Counted from the first letter of the stretch, positions 47,130 through 60,480 are shown. The stretch: 64,000 nucleotides of DNA from Margaritifera margaritifera (GCA_029931535.1 JAQPZY010001684.1:8711501-8775500), one strand, 5' to 3'. The notes: generated from the letters alone by a model not told the origin. Made by a program: numbers and translations.

Positions 47130-47326
47130 TTATATGTATGTATGTATTAACGTATATCGGTACCTCATCACAATAATGGATATATGGTACCAATTATAAG
47201 TCAAGTTCCGAAAATTTCAAAACCAAGAATTGCGCAAAAACCCTAGGAAGATAAAACCGTCGAACAAAATGTAAATATTAGAGGTAAATGGGTTTCTAAC
47301 GTACTTTCAAAACTAAGAATGAGATG

Positions 47327-47357
<31 letters not shown>

Positions 47358-47407
47358 TGTATGTATGTATGTATGTATGTATGTATGTATGTATGTATGT
47401 ATGTATG

Positions 47408-47438
<31 letters not shown>

Positions 47439-47950
47439 TGTATGTATGTATCTATGTATGTATCTATGTATGTATGTATGTATGTATGTATGTATGTATG
47501 TATGTATGTATGTATGTATGTATGTATGTATGTATGTATGTATCTATGTATGTATGTATGTATGTATGTATGTATGTATGTATGTATTATGTATGTATGT
47601 ATGTATGTATTAGCATTTAACGGCACCTCATCATAATAATGGTTATATAGTGCCAATTAAAAGTAAAGATCCCAAACAGTAAAAACCAAGAATAGCACAA
47701 AAACCCTAAGACTGTAAACCCTTCCAAAGAAATGCAACTATGACAAGGAAATGGACTTCAAAAGTTCTTCAAAAATGAATACTGAGATAATATTTAGATA
47801 TGTATTCGCGCTTAACGGCACCTCAGCACAACAGCGGCTATATGGTTCAAATCAAAAGTAACGTTCCAAAGATGTAAAAACCAAGAATTGCACAAAAATA
47901 TGGGAACTTAAACCCTTCCAAGCAAATGTGAAAATGAAGAGGGAAACATG
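47130..47950. repeat. ~170-bp repeat in 3 copies with TATG insertion
   Basis: Copies near 47131-47325, 47606-47795 and 47797-47950 share AACGGCACCTCATCACAATA-type start, AAACCAAGAATTGCGCAAAA and CCCTTCCAAGxAAATG. The first two are separated by (TATG)n. The third touches the 3' end of the Penelope-like element. Confidence 0.75.
47325..47610. repeat. (TATG)n microsatellite, ~70 units
   Basis: Nearly pure TATG with a few TATC and one TATGATATG interruption. All open frames here are repeat artefacts. Confidence 0.98.
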
Positions 47951-47954
47951 TTTC

Positions 47955-49920
47955 TATTCTTCTTGATTCAATCCGCCTGGTCTGAGAATTCTGAGAAGGC
48001 GAATCCAATAAGTTTTCTTTGCTCTCCTGGTTTCGAGGTTCCAGTTTTGATTGTGGGCTATTCCCGTCAGGATAATGTCATTGAAATGGTGGCCACGGGA
48101 AAAAATATTCTGCAACATGGCTTCTACCTTCTATCATATTTGCTTTTTGTTTTTTTGTTTTGTTTTTTTTTTGGTTTTACAGTCGGATCTATGTAGATTT
48201 ATCCCCGTGTTTAGTTTCTCGGTCTCCCCCACATCCCCCACATACTGGATTGAAAAACAATTTGCATGTTTTTAAGTATATAACATTTCGTGTTTTGCAT
48301 ATAACGGTGCTGCTGCGAATACCGAGTTTTACGCCTGTTGCTGCGCTGAAGAAATCACTAATTTTTATTATGTTTTGGCATATCTTGTATCTTTTATTCC
48401 CACCCAGTTCGGATGATCCATTAGTAGTTTGGTTTGTGAAAGGTTTTAGTTTTGCTCTGACAAGCGTGTCTCTCAAATGTTTTGGTTTGCGGTATGCTGT
48501 GACTGGTTTATTTGGATATAGATTTTTTAGGGTTTCGGATGAATTAGTTGTAGGTCAATGTCGCTCAGTAATTTTGTATACTGGATGAATGGTATCATTT
48601 TAATGTTTTCCCTTGTTTTGAACAGTAAAAGGTTGTCCCGATTTTCTATTTTCGCTTTTAGTTCCGCTTGACTGGATGTTGAGACAATTCTTTAGATCAT
48701 TTTTGGAATGTCTCTTCGTCAGAGCAGAACCTTCTCACTTTTAGTGCATGGCTAAAAGGGGATGTTTTGAATGCAGTGTTTAGAGTGACAACAGGAAGAG
48801 AGCAACTATTGATGTTTGTGCTTTGGTTTGGAGTATACATCTGTGTGGAGTTTGGTTTCAATGGTTTGTGTTGCTGTGTCCAAAAACAAATGGTTTGTAT
48901 TTAATATTTCTTCTGTGATTGAATGACGGAATTCGTTTGCTTTATTAATAACATCGTCCAGCTTTTCTTTTCTGTGCTGCCATTTAATTTCAATGTCGTC
49001 AATAAAACGTAGCCACTGGAGTGGAATGTACAGTACTGAGGATAAAAGTGTGTCTTTCACTTTGAAAATGAAAATACTTGCATACCAGGAGACCATCTTT
49101 GTGCCCATTGCGGTGCCTTTCATTTGCGAGTAGTCTTTTCCATTGAATTCTACCTGGTTCAGTTTTAGTACTAGTTTCAGTAGCTTTAAAAGATAGCATG
49201 TTGGTGGTTTCTTCTCGTGTCTTGTTTGCCATGCTTCCTTGCATGCTGTCATTCTCTCATCTTGTGAAATATTGGCGCATAGGGAAGTTACATCCATTGA
49301 GACAAGCAGAATATCGGGTGGTAAAGGTTGACTGTTTTTACTTTTAACCAGGAAATCAGTGGTGTCTTGAAGATAGGAGGGGAGTGTTAAGACATGGTGT
49401 CTCGTGTAAATGTCGAGGTGTATAAAAAATGTCTCCGTATGGTGGCCATTACCAGAAATTGTTGCTCTCCCAGGATGTCCTTGTTTGTGTATCTTGAATA
49501 GGAGGTAATACCCGCTTGCCCTATGGTTCTCGGGGGTAACGAATTCCCTTTTTTTATTTGTATTTTGTTTGTTTGTTTTGGTTTTTTTTTTTTTTTATCA
49601 ATGTGTCCCTTTTCAAACATTTCATTGATGAGAGTCATGACACTTTTTATGCTTAGCGGGTGGGTCACGGCCAATTCTTTGTAGAGTCTTCCATTACTTA
49701 TCTGCCTGTTTGCCTCGCTTGCATAGTCCCCTCTGCCGATTAATACAACCACAGATTTGTCAGCTGGTTTAATGACAATGTCTGTTCTGTGTTTTGATGA
49801 TTATCGGGCCTCCTTTTCTGTCTTATTCAGGTTAGTGTACTTTGGTCTTTTACTTGGGTGTTTGGGCAAGGTAAATATACAATAAATATTATCCAGGGTA
49901 ACATTTTGGGTGGTCATGCG
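47955..49920 (-). pseudogene. Penelope-like element: RT plus GIY-YIG endonuclease
   Basis: Minus-strand frames, starting near 49915, read LPKHPSKRPKYTNLNKTEKE and then VIKPADKSVVVLI, the Penelope-type RT opening. NRQISNGRLYKEL and INEMFEKGHIDKK follow. RT core: MDVTSLCANIS, KLLKLVLKLNQVEFNGKDYS, GTAMGTKM and LRFIDDIEIKW with catalytic FIDD at about 48991-49008. C-terminal: RAKL, CKTC-like Cys, VICKTRNVIYLKTCK. A broken GIY-YIG domain follows (HFND, RGHHFND, RLLRILRPGGLN) and ends at 47955. A T/A-rich insertion separates part of the endonuclease. Frameshifts and a 19-bp poly-A/T tract near 49550-49600 inactivate it. Confidence 0.85.
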
Positions 49921-50384
49921 TCGGTATCATTGCCATATCAAGTTACATTTCCTATGTTTCAGTCAATTAAATTGGTCGCATGTGGGCAAATTAAACGCAT
50001 AAGAGTGTTCTTGCCAAATTGATATACCTGATTTGCCAAAATGTAAATAGTTCAAAGTATAACTTTCTGCTCTTTTAGGATGTATTAGGATTATATTCTT
50101 TGATTTTGGTTTCAATAACGCAACAGTATGTAATAGATATTTTGTTTAATTTTTTGTGTATTTAATTGTTATTTATTTGTGTATACTGCCGTGCGATCTC
50201 TCAAAGATCCGGTGCATTTGGAAAGTGTGTTATTTGCTATATAATTTGTATACATACTTCAACACACAATGCATTACATATCACACTTAGAAATTAAAAT
50301 ACAGCACTGTTTTATACGGACAGACAGGCAACTAAAACAATCTTTCTTAACATATGGTAACACTTATTGTCTTAGTAAATTAGT

Positions 50385-50460
50385 GTGATAGTTCAGTTGG
50401 TATAAGCGTTAAATTTCTGAACGAAAGGTTGTTGACTCGAGTTTTGCTTCCACCTAAAAC
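50385..50460 (+). repeat. tRNA-like SINE head, degenerate
   Basis: TAGTTCAGTTGGTATAAGCG resembles a pol III A box, and GGTTGTTGACTCGAGTTTTGC contains a weak B box 40 bases downstream. It precedes the ~195-bp repeat. Confidence 0.4.
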
Positions 50461-50509
50461 TTTTACATATTAAATTCAGCTCAACCGCACTCTCATTGAT
50501 TCAATCATT

Positions 50510-51062
50510 CATGTGTCCAGTGGACTGGGCTGATTGGTCATGAGATTAATATGACATTAGATTGTTGCTAAGGATACGAGTTGATAATACTTGAGAGTTC
50601 AAGGTTATTTGGCGACATCCGGGCTGATTTGACGATAGGAAACCAAGGCAACTTCCCTACCAATTCTCCGTAAGAAAAAGTTGATATATCGTCCAAGTAT
50701 GAAAGTGAACTGGGCTGCTGGTCCTGACGTAGCATGAGATCAAATAGGTGTCAAGGGTTTGAATTGGCATTACTTTAAGCAAACAAAACAGCAAAACAAA
50801 CAAACTGAAGTGATTAAGCTACATCACGGCCATTTGGACGTAAGAAACTAAGGTAACAACCCTCTGACTGTCATCGTAAGAAAAGTCGATATATTGTACA
50901 AGTGTGACCATGTATTGGGCTGCTTGATCCTGAAGTGAACTTAGTATGATATTAAATCGGTGCCATTGGTATGAGTAGACATTTCTGCTTGATTGAAGTG
51001 ATTCAGGAACATCCTTGTTTATTTGACGAAAGAAAACCAAGGCGCCAGCCCTCTAAATTCAT
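50510..51062. repeat. ~195-bp repeat, 3 copies
   Basis: Copies start with GAACTGGGCTGCTGGTCCTG-type sequence at about 50518, 50706 and 50908 and share GACGTAAGAAACTAAGG and TCGATATATTGT. Divergence is 20-30% by eye. Confidence 0.75.
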
Positions 51063-51064
51063 TA

Positions 51065-51970
51065 ATCGAATCCCTGGGAGTGGCTAAATTCACCCAAACG
51101 CCACAGATGGCTACGCCCAGGGATTGTATAGTCAGAGAATTCATGTGGGCATGTTTCTACAATTTATGACAAAAGTTTAAAGATAGCTTCTTTCACACAC
51201 ATTAAATGATTTAAGAGTGTAATATATTGAAAAATTGCTAATTAAATAAATCAGAGATTACGACTTCGAATTTGATTACCCGATTCCAAAGCAAGTTAGG
51301 ACATATTGAAAGCTTTATTAACACATGTCCCAACAAGAAAAGAAATGAGACCTATGAATAAACAACATTTGAACAGAAAAAAGGCGTAGGAATTCTTTCA
51401 AGAAAAATGTACGGTGGTAACAGTCAAGATTTGTATGAATCGTTCAATCACATTGAACAATACCCGAAGAAAAATGTGATTTGAAACATTTTATAATTTG
51501 ATTTTTGTACAGCTTGACAGGACGATTAGAGTTATGAAGAGACCCACATTATAGGAAGATAAAATTGAAGACAAAGAATTTTAACACAGAACAAGACCTA
51601 TGAATATAACGAACAGAGGTGAAAGAAATTGTGTCATTGAAAGTTTATTTGATATTTTACATACCACATTTGGGCAGGAAAGAAACAAAAGCACGAGGTG
51701 ACTGGTTGACAGGATTGAATATTTAATATTGCACGCATATAGGTATAAAGCGCTCATTGGAGGTTCATGTATAGATTTGGCTGAATAGGTTAAAAACAAA
51801 CAAGCTTGCATAAACTTAAAAAAAAAAAAGAATTACAGGTAGTTTTATATGCTGCTGAAACTGCTAAATACTTCCACCCAAACTCCTCACAGACCATCAA
51901 AATATAGTTTGGTTAGATACAGTCAATGAATTGACAGATGCCATTAAAAATTAATGTGGAACAAAGAAAT
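51065..51970. other. Non-coding stretch
   Basis: No gene is recognised in 51065-51970, though the sequence just before 51975 may be a decayed part of the adjacent polymerase. Confidence 0.35.
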
Positions 51971-51974
51971 TGAG

Positions 51975-54347
51975 ATATGATTTGATATCTCTGTAAACGT
52001 TTATGAAATAGTTGAAGACAAATACATAAGGTCAGTCAGAGTGACAGAAAAGAGAAAGAAGCATATTGCCATGTTAATTCTCTTTGAAGCAATGGATAAA
52101 TATCATTACGTTGGCATAACAGATTTGATTTATCAAAATTGGTGTAATGACAAATAAGTAAACATGATCGGCAGAAATATATCTGCATAAAATGTTTGAA
52201 TTTGTTCAATACACCATAACGGTTATCAGATAACAAAAGACTTTATTACAGCGTAGAAACTCAATAGACATAATGCCTGATGAGGGATCAGTTATCAAAT
52301 TCAGAAATTATTAGCATCAATTCAAAGTTGAGTTTGTGGTTTATGGTGTTTTGAAAATGTACTGACTAAACAAATGAAACATATATGAACATCATCACAA
52401 TTCTAGACGTTATCGTCGTCTCTTCGAGACAGTGACAAGGCTTGCATCAAAGATGCAATGACAATGAAAACTACTAAGCATATTCCATTTTTGTACCTCA
52501 GGTCAATCCATAAATGTTAGGGGCCAATAGTTTACAGAAGTACAGATTGCATTCAGGTGTTGTACAATTGTTTGAGACTACTGTTCAACGAACTGAAAAA
52601 TGAAAAACCTATGGTATTCACATATGAAAATGAAAAGCATTTTAACTCCACAAGTGCATGACACATCTCTGAGAGAAATATGTTTGAAACCAAAGTTAGA
52701 AACCATGATCACTTAACAGGCAAGTTGAGATTTTCTACTCATCAAGGTTATAATTGAAATATCAGATACCCAAATATATATACTACTATTCATTCGTGAC
52801 TTTTGCCCGGTTATGACAGTCATCTGTTCATGCAAAAAATTGTGGAAAATGATCAGGATAATGAGGTAAAAATCATACTGAATAATGACGAAACCTATTT
52901 AATTCAACAAGGACTTCATAGTCAAAAGATTCATAAAAGATGGCAAGGAAATAGCTGTAATAATAACCATTAGATTTGTAGGCATTTTCTCCACAGCAGC
53001 TGGCTGAAAGTTTATACGTTGGTAAGTTCGTTAAAACAATTAAACATTTTGGTGACATTAAACCTACATATTTGAGGTAAGACATATACCCATATAAATT
53101 CATAGTTTCGACAGTTCGATGAAACAGATATACCACCAAAAGTAAACGTTTTATTCAAGTCGAAGTGATTAAAATATATCAGATGATGATTACAAATATG
53201 CACATGAAATTTGATGAGGTATTTCAAATTGAACACCCTCACTAATGTTGCGTGATATTTTTGAGGAGTTTAGAAATGTGTGTATCAACCATTGCAAACT
53301 TGACCCATCAGTTTAAAGATATATGATGATGATTCAGAATTTTTGACAGACTATGACAAGCTCTGATGATCGAAAGTTGAATTCGTGGTGGAATTAGTAT
53401 GATCCCACATACATATGCAAAAGCAAATAACGAATTCTGTGCAAACAATAATAGCGTTCTCCCTTCTGGAGACCTTGTGGGCTCTGACAACAACGAATAC
53501 AGATAAAAATTAATGTTGAATACGACGAGACAAGACCAAAATCATATACTCCAATAGTTTATATAACTGGACCAATAGCCAATGCATGCCTGTAAATAAG
53601 TTTAGATGGGTGAGGAACAAATCAGACGGTTAGAGAAGAAGTTGTTAGACATCCCCGATGTTAATAACACATGGTGAAATTTACAAGTGGATTTGCATAT
53701 ACCAACACATCTGTACGACCATATCAAGAAATATCCTCTGGCACAGGAAACAATTGTACCAGATGAAAATGATTTATGTACATTACAAAAGAAATTGATA
53801 AATGATTCCAAGGACACATTTATTGTGTACATTGAACGACAAAAGATAAATATGTCATTCACTACAGAAACCTGAAGCTTTACATACAAATGGGTCTAAA
53901 ACTTAAACATAGTCACTGAGTTATTTTGTTTGTACAGCAACCTTGCCTAAAGTTATATATAGTAGTGAATACCAGTTTGAGAGATCAAGCTTCCAATGGT
54001 GTTAAAAGGGATTTCTTCAAACACATGAACAATTCAGTTTTTGGAAAGCAAATGAAAAACCTTTTAAGGAGAAAAACAGTGAAGTATATCCAAACGAAAA
54101 TACATTTTTCAAGTGTCAAGAAGACATAAAATTTACCAGGAGAACAATTATTGGCAATGACTTGGTGCTAGTCAAAACCAAAATAATCAAATTAACCAAA
54201 CGTATCTGTGGTGGTTTTACAGTGCTAGAGCTATCCAAATGGTTGATGTGTGATTTATATTGCAACAAGTTGAACAACAAATTTACAGATGAAGTTACTA
54301 AGGTCATACAATCACTATATGTACAGCATGTCAATGACACTAAATAA
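51975..54347 (+). pseudogene. Protein-primed-type family-B DNA polymerase, Polinton/adintovirus-like
   Basis: Plus-strand frames, heavily broken, follow the order of Polinton/adintovirus polymerases: DISVNVYEIV, then DEGSVIKFRNY and a decayed exonuclease motif (FVVYGVFENV), then LKNEKPMVFTYENEKHFN, VRNHDHLTGK, GYDSHLFMQK-like text, PPKVN, EEFRNVCIN in several frames, LTDYDKL, IRGGISMI.YAKANN, YRNLKLYIQMGLKLKH, LRDQASNGVKRDFFKHMNNS, VFGKQMKN, and FTVLELSKWLM. It ends before the usual motif C (YTDTD-type). Stops and indels are very frequent. Family assignment is fairly secure; element boundaries are not. Confidence 0.7.
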
Positions 54348-54349
54348 AT

Positions 54350-55630
54350 ATATATTTTGTGAGCTTTGAAGCTGTTTTTTTTTTGTTTGTTGATTTTCAA
54401 GTTGATACCTTGTCGTAGGTTAGTATGTTTATGTCCCCTGTCGTACAACTTTTATCGTGATTAGTTCACAAATCAAGGCAGATACAATAAATGTCCATGT
54501 AATAATTATTTACACTTACGTTACTATTGTCTGTATACTTTTGTTGGCCATCTAAGAAATATTTATTTGCTTCAATTGAATTGTTATCTCAATTAAAAGC
54601 CCGGGGAATAGATTCCCTGTAGCAGAGATTTATATTGTCACCAAAATATTTTCCATTGTCGAGTTGTAAAACTTTCCAGGATAAAATTCTCCACCCTTTT
54701 TGGACAGTATCAAAGCACCTTTGAAACTCATTCTGGGGGAATCAAGACCAAGTATCTTAAAAGCTGTATTGGCTGATATGTCTGTGATTCTCTCGTTATT
54801 TAGTCTTAAAATAAAGCGAGTCCATTTCAGCTTCTCATCTCAACTTTCTCAATTTTTCACTCATGATGCCTTATGCAATCTTGTTTGCCTAACCGATACA
54901 GGTAGCCAAAAATCTTTTTTGTCATGAAAATGTTGTAGTTATTAAACTTGAAAAGAGCATCGTTTCTATATGATATCATGATGTCTTTCACAAGCGTTCA
55001 ACCCAAATTGTTTTATATTGCATTGCTAGCATCTCCTTTCACCTTCATACTAAACAAAAGCAGAAACTAACAGGTACAGTTATGATATTTGGGCTTAGTT
55101 ATGGTATACAAACTTGCAAAGTATAAGGATGTGTTGGTTTGAGATATTTAACGTCTTGCAGTATCTTTTTCTGCTTGCTAGGAGTTATGTATTTATCGTA
55201 TGTAGACATCCTCTTATAAAACGGACGTGCACCTTCAGGGCAGTCCTTCGGGGCAGTCCATCGTCGCAGAGTGTGTTACGCCTTAGGCGTATATCTCCTT
55301 AGCAGACGAAGTCGTGCTAAGCACAACCATAGGAATCTGTAAGAAACATACACACCAACACCCATCACAAGAGCATTGAATATGTCTTCGTATTTGACTT
55401 GTTCATTGGAAGGTTATTAGAAATCATTCATTTGGGTTGTCTTTGTTTTTCACATTTTGACTTTATCGTTTAAATCATGTCTAACAATATCACTATGAGT
55501 AGACGCATACGGAGATAACGCTTTCACTAGATTGTTTCAATTCTGAGCCACTAAACCTTGCTCTCTCAATCTTTCATTGAAGTAGTCAAGTTTCTTGGCC
55601 ATGTTTTCATTTAATGTTTCAGCTTGTCTC
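54350..55630. other. Unassigned stretch in virus-like element
   Basis: Short frames on both strands, none recognised. Some minus-strand sequence (about 55130-55630) may continue the coiled-coil gene remnant. Confidence 0.35.
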
Positions 55631-55635
55631 TGGTA

Positions 55636-56310
55636 TTATTCTACCGATTTGTCGTGTCGGATTCGTTCCGCGTCGACTACATTGGGATCAAATAACTTGA
55701 ACATAGTTGCTTCCTGTAAATGTATATTCCTGTAATTTTCTCCAGTCCTAACTGCTGCTGTAACCATTCTAGAAGATATGTATGAGTGACACATTTTGAC
55801 ACCGCTGCCGGGATGCAATATAAAATGTTTTAGAATGAGTTATATAATCTTTGAATATCATCCCAAAAGATAAAATAAATGTCTCAACCTCAGCGTTTGC
55901 AAGTCTTGTATAGCAGCAGTACGTTTTCTGATTTTCTGTGTGAACAATACCTGTGCATTTAAAATCTTTTTTTCTCTTCTCATCAATCTGTTTTTGTAGC
56001 TGCGAAATTTTATTAGCTCTTTCAGTGTCACTCTGTTTAAAAGCAGTTAATTTATTGTCAACCCTCCACATTGTTATATCTTTTGAATTTTTATCCTCCA
56101 GAGTCTTACGTATTTGAGCAAAACTTATTAGCCGCTTCAAATTTTTCCATCGGTTCTTCTAGATTCGTAATACTCTGATTGTTGCGATCTAAATCACTGT
56201 TAATTGTTTCAATTAATGCGGCACCTTTGTCATCTGTTTTTGTCTCAGTGTGTAAAGGCAAGAACTCGCTAGGACGGTTAGAAAAAGCAATATTTTTCAG
56301 ATCATTCAAT
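55636..56310 (-). pseudogene. Coiled-coil (fibre-like?) gene remnant of virus-like element
   Basis: Minus-strand frames encode long heptad-like helices: LIETINSDLDRNNQSITNLE, NKLTAFKQSDTERANKISQL and QKQIDEKRK. They are followed by GVKMCHSYISSRMVTAAV. One frameshift splits it. Such coiled coils occur in viral fibres but also elsewhere, so the role is only a guess from context. Confidence 0.45.
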
Positions 56311-56837
56311 ACATGATATACTATGTTTACTTTACATGAAAAACATATGTTATAGTCATATCATCAAAATTTATTACTTTTCCACCCTTATCTCTGACCG
56401 ATATTCAGTTTTTCAATTGCACCCATTTGTAATTGTTTGCAATATCCATTAGCACTGTAAGAAGCAAAGTTGATATAAAAATAATTTTTAACTGGCAAAG
56501 ACTCTAGCAAAGTCAAATAACTTCAATTCAATTAGTGTTTTATGTTATTGATCATATATAGGAAAATTTATATATTTTTGGACAGACGAAAACAGATAAT
56601 TCAACTAGGAGTTCATAAGAAAATATATGAAAATGCAGGATTTCATAATTGGCTAGATGTAGAAGTTTACAAGCATTCAAACAAAATATCAAATCAAACA
56701 CAACGTTGGAAATACAATATGCTTCATCTATCGATTTCTACTGTAGAAGACTACACTTTACAAAACCTGAAGAAGTCAGTGAAATGACTTTGACACAGAT
56801 CATGTAATACCATGCGCCTCTTTTGATTAATCCTTTC

Positions 56838-57540
56838 GGAACAACAAATGAGGTGTTTCAGCTCGACGAATACTGGATACATGATAGCCAGCGAAAACAG
56901 ATTTTTTAAAAAGACAAATTCAAGTCAAAATCGCTAACATCATCAGTTCCGAGATCTTGCACTGTTTTGTCTAATATATTTCTCTGTAAAATTATATTGT
57001 AGTGAAAGCACTTACTCCCGTAATGGCAACTATTGTAGCAAGTCTGGTTAAAGGAACAAATGCACCAACAACAAGACAGACAGTACACATTTTGCAGATG
57101 CTACACTTTTTTATTTGTCAATAATTTGGTTTTTCTATATTCTGCCTTGCATAGTCTTCGAAATTTATTTCCCTTTTCTTGCCTTAAATCTAAATGTTTG
57201 AATGTTATCAAACTAGCTCCCAACGCCGATAGAGGCGAATCTATCCTAAAGGACAAAGTCCTGTGAAACATATAATTCTACTGGATGTCATGTACTCGTC
57301 TTTAAGTTCATTTTATAAAATATCCAATATGTCGATCGGAATAAATCATCTGATCAAATATGTCACTGTGTAAATCATGACATCTGACAAAATGATTTTG
57401 GAGATTTTTTGCAGCTATGGCGGCTACAAATATTTCAAAAGTCTTTTTGAATCGTTTCTCATCCATTTTTTTCAACTCATTCTCAGTCAAGTGTTTACTT
57501 GTTAGTTCTTTATTTTTGTTCCCTTCGCAATGGCTGTGTT
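56838..57540 (-). pseudogene. Two short minus-strand gene remnants, unassigned
   Basis: A 60-codon frame (MTENELKKMDEKRFKKTFEI..) starts at 57490, and after frameshifts a Cys-rich then hydrophobic segment (FVPLTRLATIVAITGVSAF) follows. They lie between other remnants of the virus-like element and share its AT-rich composition. No domain is recognised. Confidence 0.35.
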
Positions 57541-58910
57541 TAATTCCTCTTTGAACTCTTTAATTACCAGAGAAGTGTCTCTATTTTGGTCTTTGAAAAA
57601 AGATCTTTTTTTTACCAACTGTGACTTATCCAATTTTCGAGCATTAAATAACCAAATAATCGCTGAATGTGGTGAAGATTTTAAAATGGGTGAGTGTGAA
57701 TGTCCTGGAGATTACAACAGAGATGACCTTGTATACACTCAATCATTTGAAAATATTGAGCTACATTTAGATGAACTTAATTCATCAAGAAAAGGTTCAA
57801 TAACTTCTCAAAAATATCAATAAGTACTACAAAGGATATAACTATTACGTTTAATATTAGATGAAAAACAATATCAGTTACTGATAAATGTTTATGAAAT
57901 TGTCAACACACTATATTTTCACGACACAGATGGAAACATAATAGCAAAATCAAGCACTTGACGAGAGATCCTGTCTGAAAAAAAATGAAATATGGATTTG
58001 TAGATAAACAGACAAACAGATTTGAAACAAGCTAAAACAGCAGCCATACATTTATTCTAAATGTTAAAACTGCATATTAAAGTAAGGTGTTTCCAACATT
58101 ACAAGAAACAAACAAGACACAACCTAAATTGCGAAGTGCCCGTGAAGGAGAATATTCAATAGAACAATCAGTTACCATCAAACAAACAATACAAGTCCAT
58201 GAGAATATCGAGATTCTAACAATAGAGGTCAAACAATTATAGACTGGTACAATGAAATAATTCAGAGCAATCGCTACTCAGGAGGAAAGAGAATTAAGAG
58301 ACTGTTTAAATGCTATATAAATTGCGACTTGATGCTGAAATGTGCGAAAAACGAATTGAAGAGCTTAAAATGGACACTAGCAAAGAAAATGAGACCCAAA
58401 CATAAAAGCTGATTTTGCTGGAGCAGTTAGAAAAGGCTGAAATCGAAAAAGCGCAATTGGACCTCTAATAGAGTTTGGTGGCAATTTGATAGAAAACACT
58501 TTAAAAATTAATCCAAAAGTAGGGAACTGTTCAAAGAAAAACGTGTAGCCATAACAGCAATTGTTAAAGAGAATGCAATAACTGTATCAACAGTTGCTCT
58601 GTCCATATCAAATACGGTAAGAAGTGATGTTGTTCCTACGACTTCACCACCTCATAATTCCCAAATTCTCCTACTCCGCCTCCTCCTACTATACATCTTC
58701 CATCTACAGCAACTCCACCTACTCTCCCAACTCCACCTATTCCATGTGAATCATTTTTTGACATGATCATAAAAGGCTTGAAAAATTTAGTATACTTTGA
58801 GATAGCCAAATGAGTAGCAGGATTACCTGGTATTATTGGTACTGGGATAGGCTGGTTGCTTGTGAGTACTGGATAACTTGTTTCTTTCCTCGTTAAACAT
58901 GTTTTGCTAT
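57530..58910 (+). pseudogene. Coiled-coil, Pro-rich and hydrophobic tail protein remnant
   Basis: The start ATG 57530 opens a 97-codon frame. After frameshifts the text continues with LRLILDEKQYQLLINVYEIV, FHDTDGNIIAKSST, DKQTNRFETS, AHTFILNVKTAYSK, RSAREGEYSIEQSVTIKQTI, a long Glu/Lys coiled coil, then VTSTVALSIS-like and a Pro-rich linker (PTLPTPPIP). It ends in a hydrophobic tail GLPGIIGTGIGWLLVSTG. This order recalls repeated uncharacterised proteins in cnidarian and mollusc genomes (general knowledge). Function is unknown; a structural or membrane-associated role is possible. Confidence 0.5.
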
Positions 58911-59750
58911 CTGTCTTGGCATTAGCACATTAGCACGTTTGTTAATCGCGTTTTGGGTCAAAGGAGTAAACATAGCATCTGCCAGAGTTAGAGGTTCATC
59001 GTTGCTAACGGCTAGGTTTCGCAAAGGGTGAACGACGTAGTCACGGTTTTTTTCAAAAGAACGTAAACTACTTAAAAAAGTAAACCATGCCAGTTTTTAA
59101 AAATCAGTATCGAAATAAATTATTCCTTGTTTATTTCCTGGTCAGTACTGTTTTGGGATGTTTGTAAATTGTCATGTGTCCTTGAACTTCTGAGAATCTA
59201 ATAGAGTTAGCAGACCTAACAGTAGGACCATCGTCGTTGTCTCAAAGTGACAAGCCTTATCGCGGAACGTCCTAGTCATTATAGTCCTTCTTCTCGACAT
59301 AAATTACCCACTGGGTCTTATTTTTACCCTCTAAAGTTTCTTGTCTTACTGTCCCGGATTGTTTGTCAACCTTTCTGATACCTCTCTTGGTTACCTCTGT
59401 ACTGGTAGTAAAATTTAACCGAAGGTTTAATGAGTCACTGAATTTTGCAAATTGTTATTGTATCCGACGATACTACACATATTTTATTACCATGTCACTA
59501 GGTAACAAAAATATATTGTCACCTATAACAGAACAGTATAATCCAATTAAACGTTTGAATGTTATGCATTTGTTTGGATTTTTACCGTGTTGTTTTCGTT
59601 TTTTCGTAATCTCGCTGTCCCAAAATTAGAAGCTCTATTAGCTATTGAACAGTATCTGATACTGTAAACGGACGGTATAATATATGCTAATTTCTTAACC
59701 TGTGCACCAAATATGCACATTATATATGTGATGCATTGATTTAACCTTGA
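58910..59750. other. Unassigned stretch in virus-like element
   Basis: The plus-strand frame 59363-59629 is open but unrecognised. No clear gene remnant is seen. Confidence 0.3.
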
Positions 59751-60480
59751 AATGCCTTCAGGTGTTAGGTAATTACTGTCCTGCAGATAGAAATAGGTTC
59801 GCTGTTAGAAGAGCCAACAAGGTGCAACTTAGGTGCAACTGCTTTCTCTACCATATAATTCGTTCCATCAGCTGGCAATGTTCTGCAGTATTAGCAGTAC
59901 CAAATCCAAAGTTATATTTACTTTTGAGAGCAACTAACAAGGCTGCAGGTGGTGTAGGCTCCCCGAACCCTTGGTGTGCAGTTTTATGCTCTTCTGGACC
60001 ATTATAATTTAAGTATATGTTCTTTTTCCTTTCCTCCATTCAAGCCGATGTGGAATTCTAAAATTGTTGCAGATCAAATTAAATTGTTTCAAATATATTA
60101 TTAGTATTATCTGATTTCCATACATGATCATCAGGTAAAGATATTTTACACGCATACAGCTGCGTTCTCATCTGGAAATAAACGTGAACGTTTTACACTA
60201 ATTTGACTAACTCTGGTATGTTTTTGTCTATCAAATGGATTAGAGAAATCAAGCAACCAGACGTTTCAATCCACACTGCCCAGTTTAGTTGATTTTGCCA
60301 AAATTCCATGTCACATTTGACAGCCATATCGTTTCTTAGAGTCATCGCTGTCAATGTTTAAAGTGAACGTGTCAGACAGTTTCAGTGGCTCGTATGTGAA
60401 AACAATCGTCTCCAATGTATCATATTTTATATCGTTAAATATTTTTAAAATATCCTGGTTCGCTGAAGAGCTAAACTGAG
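59750..60480 (-). pseudogene. Virus-like structural-type gene remnant (FWQNQLNWAVW)
   Basis: A minus-strand frame contains KCDMEFWQNQLNWAVWIETS followed by GCLISLIHLIDKN, PELVKL, VYFQMRTQLYACKISLP and DDHVWKSDN. Nearer the end is EPTPPAALLVALKS. This conserved-looking, Trp-rich block recurs, from general knowledge, in uncharacterised proteins of invertebrate virus-like elements; I cannot name the protein. Upstream are LKIFNDIKYDTLETIVFTYE and TLNIDSDD in another frame. Stops and indels are present. Confidence 0.45.

Noticed and set aside
47243..47656. Met-Tyr-Val-Cys and Ile-His-Thr-Tyr rich ORFs
   Set aside because: Pure TATG microsatellite translation.
48160..48588. 142-codon plus-strand ORF
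   Set aside because: It is antisense to the Penelope-like C-terminal region, which explains the sequence.
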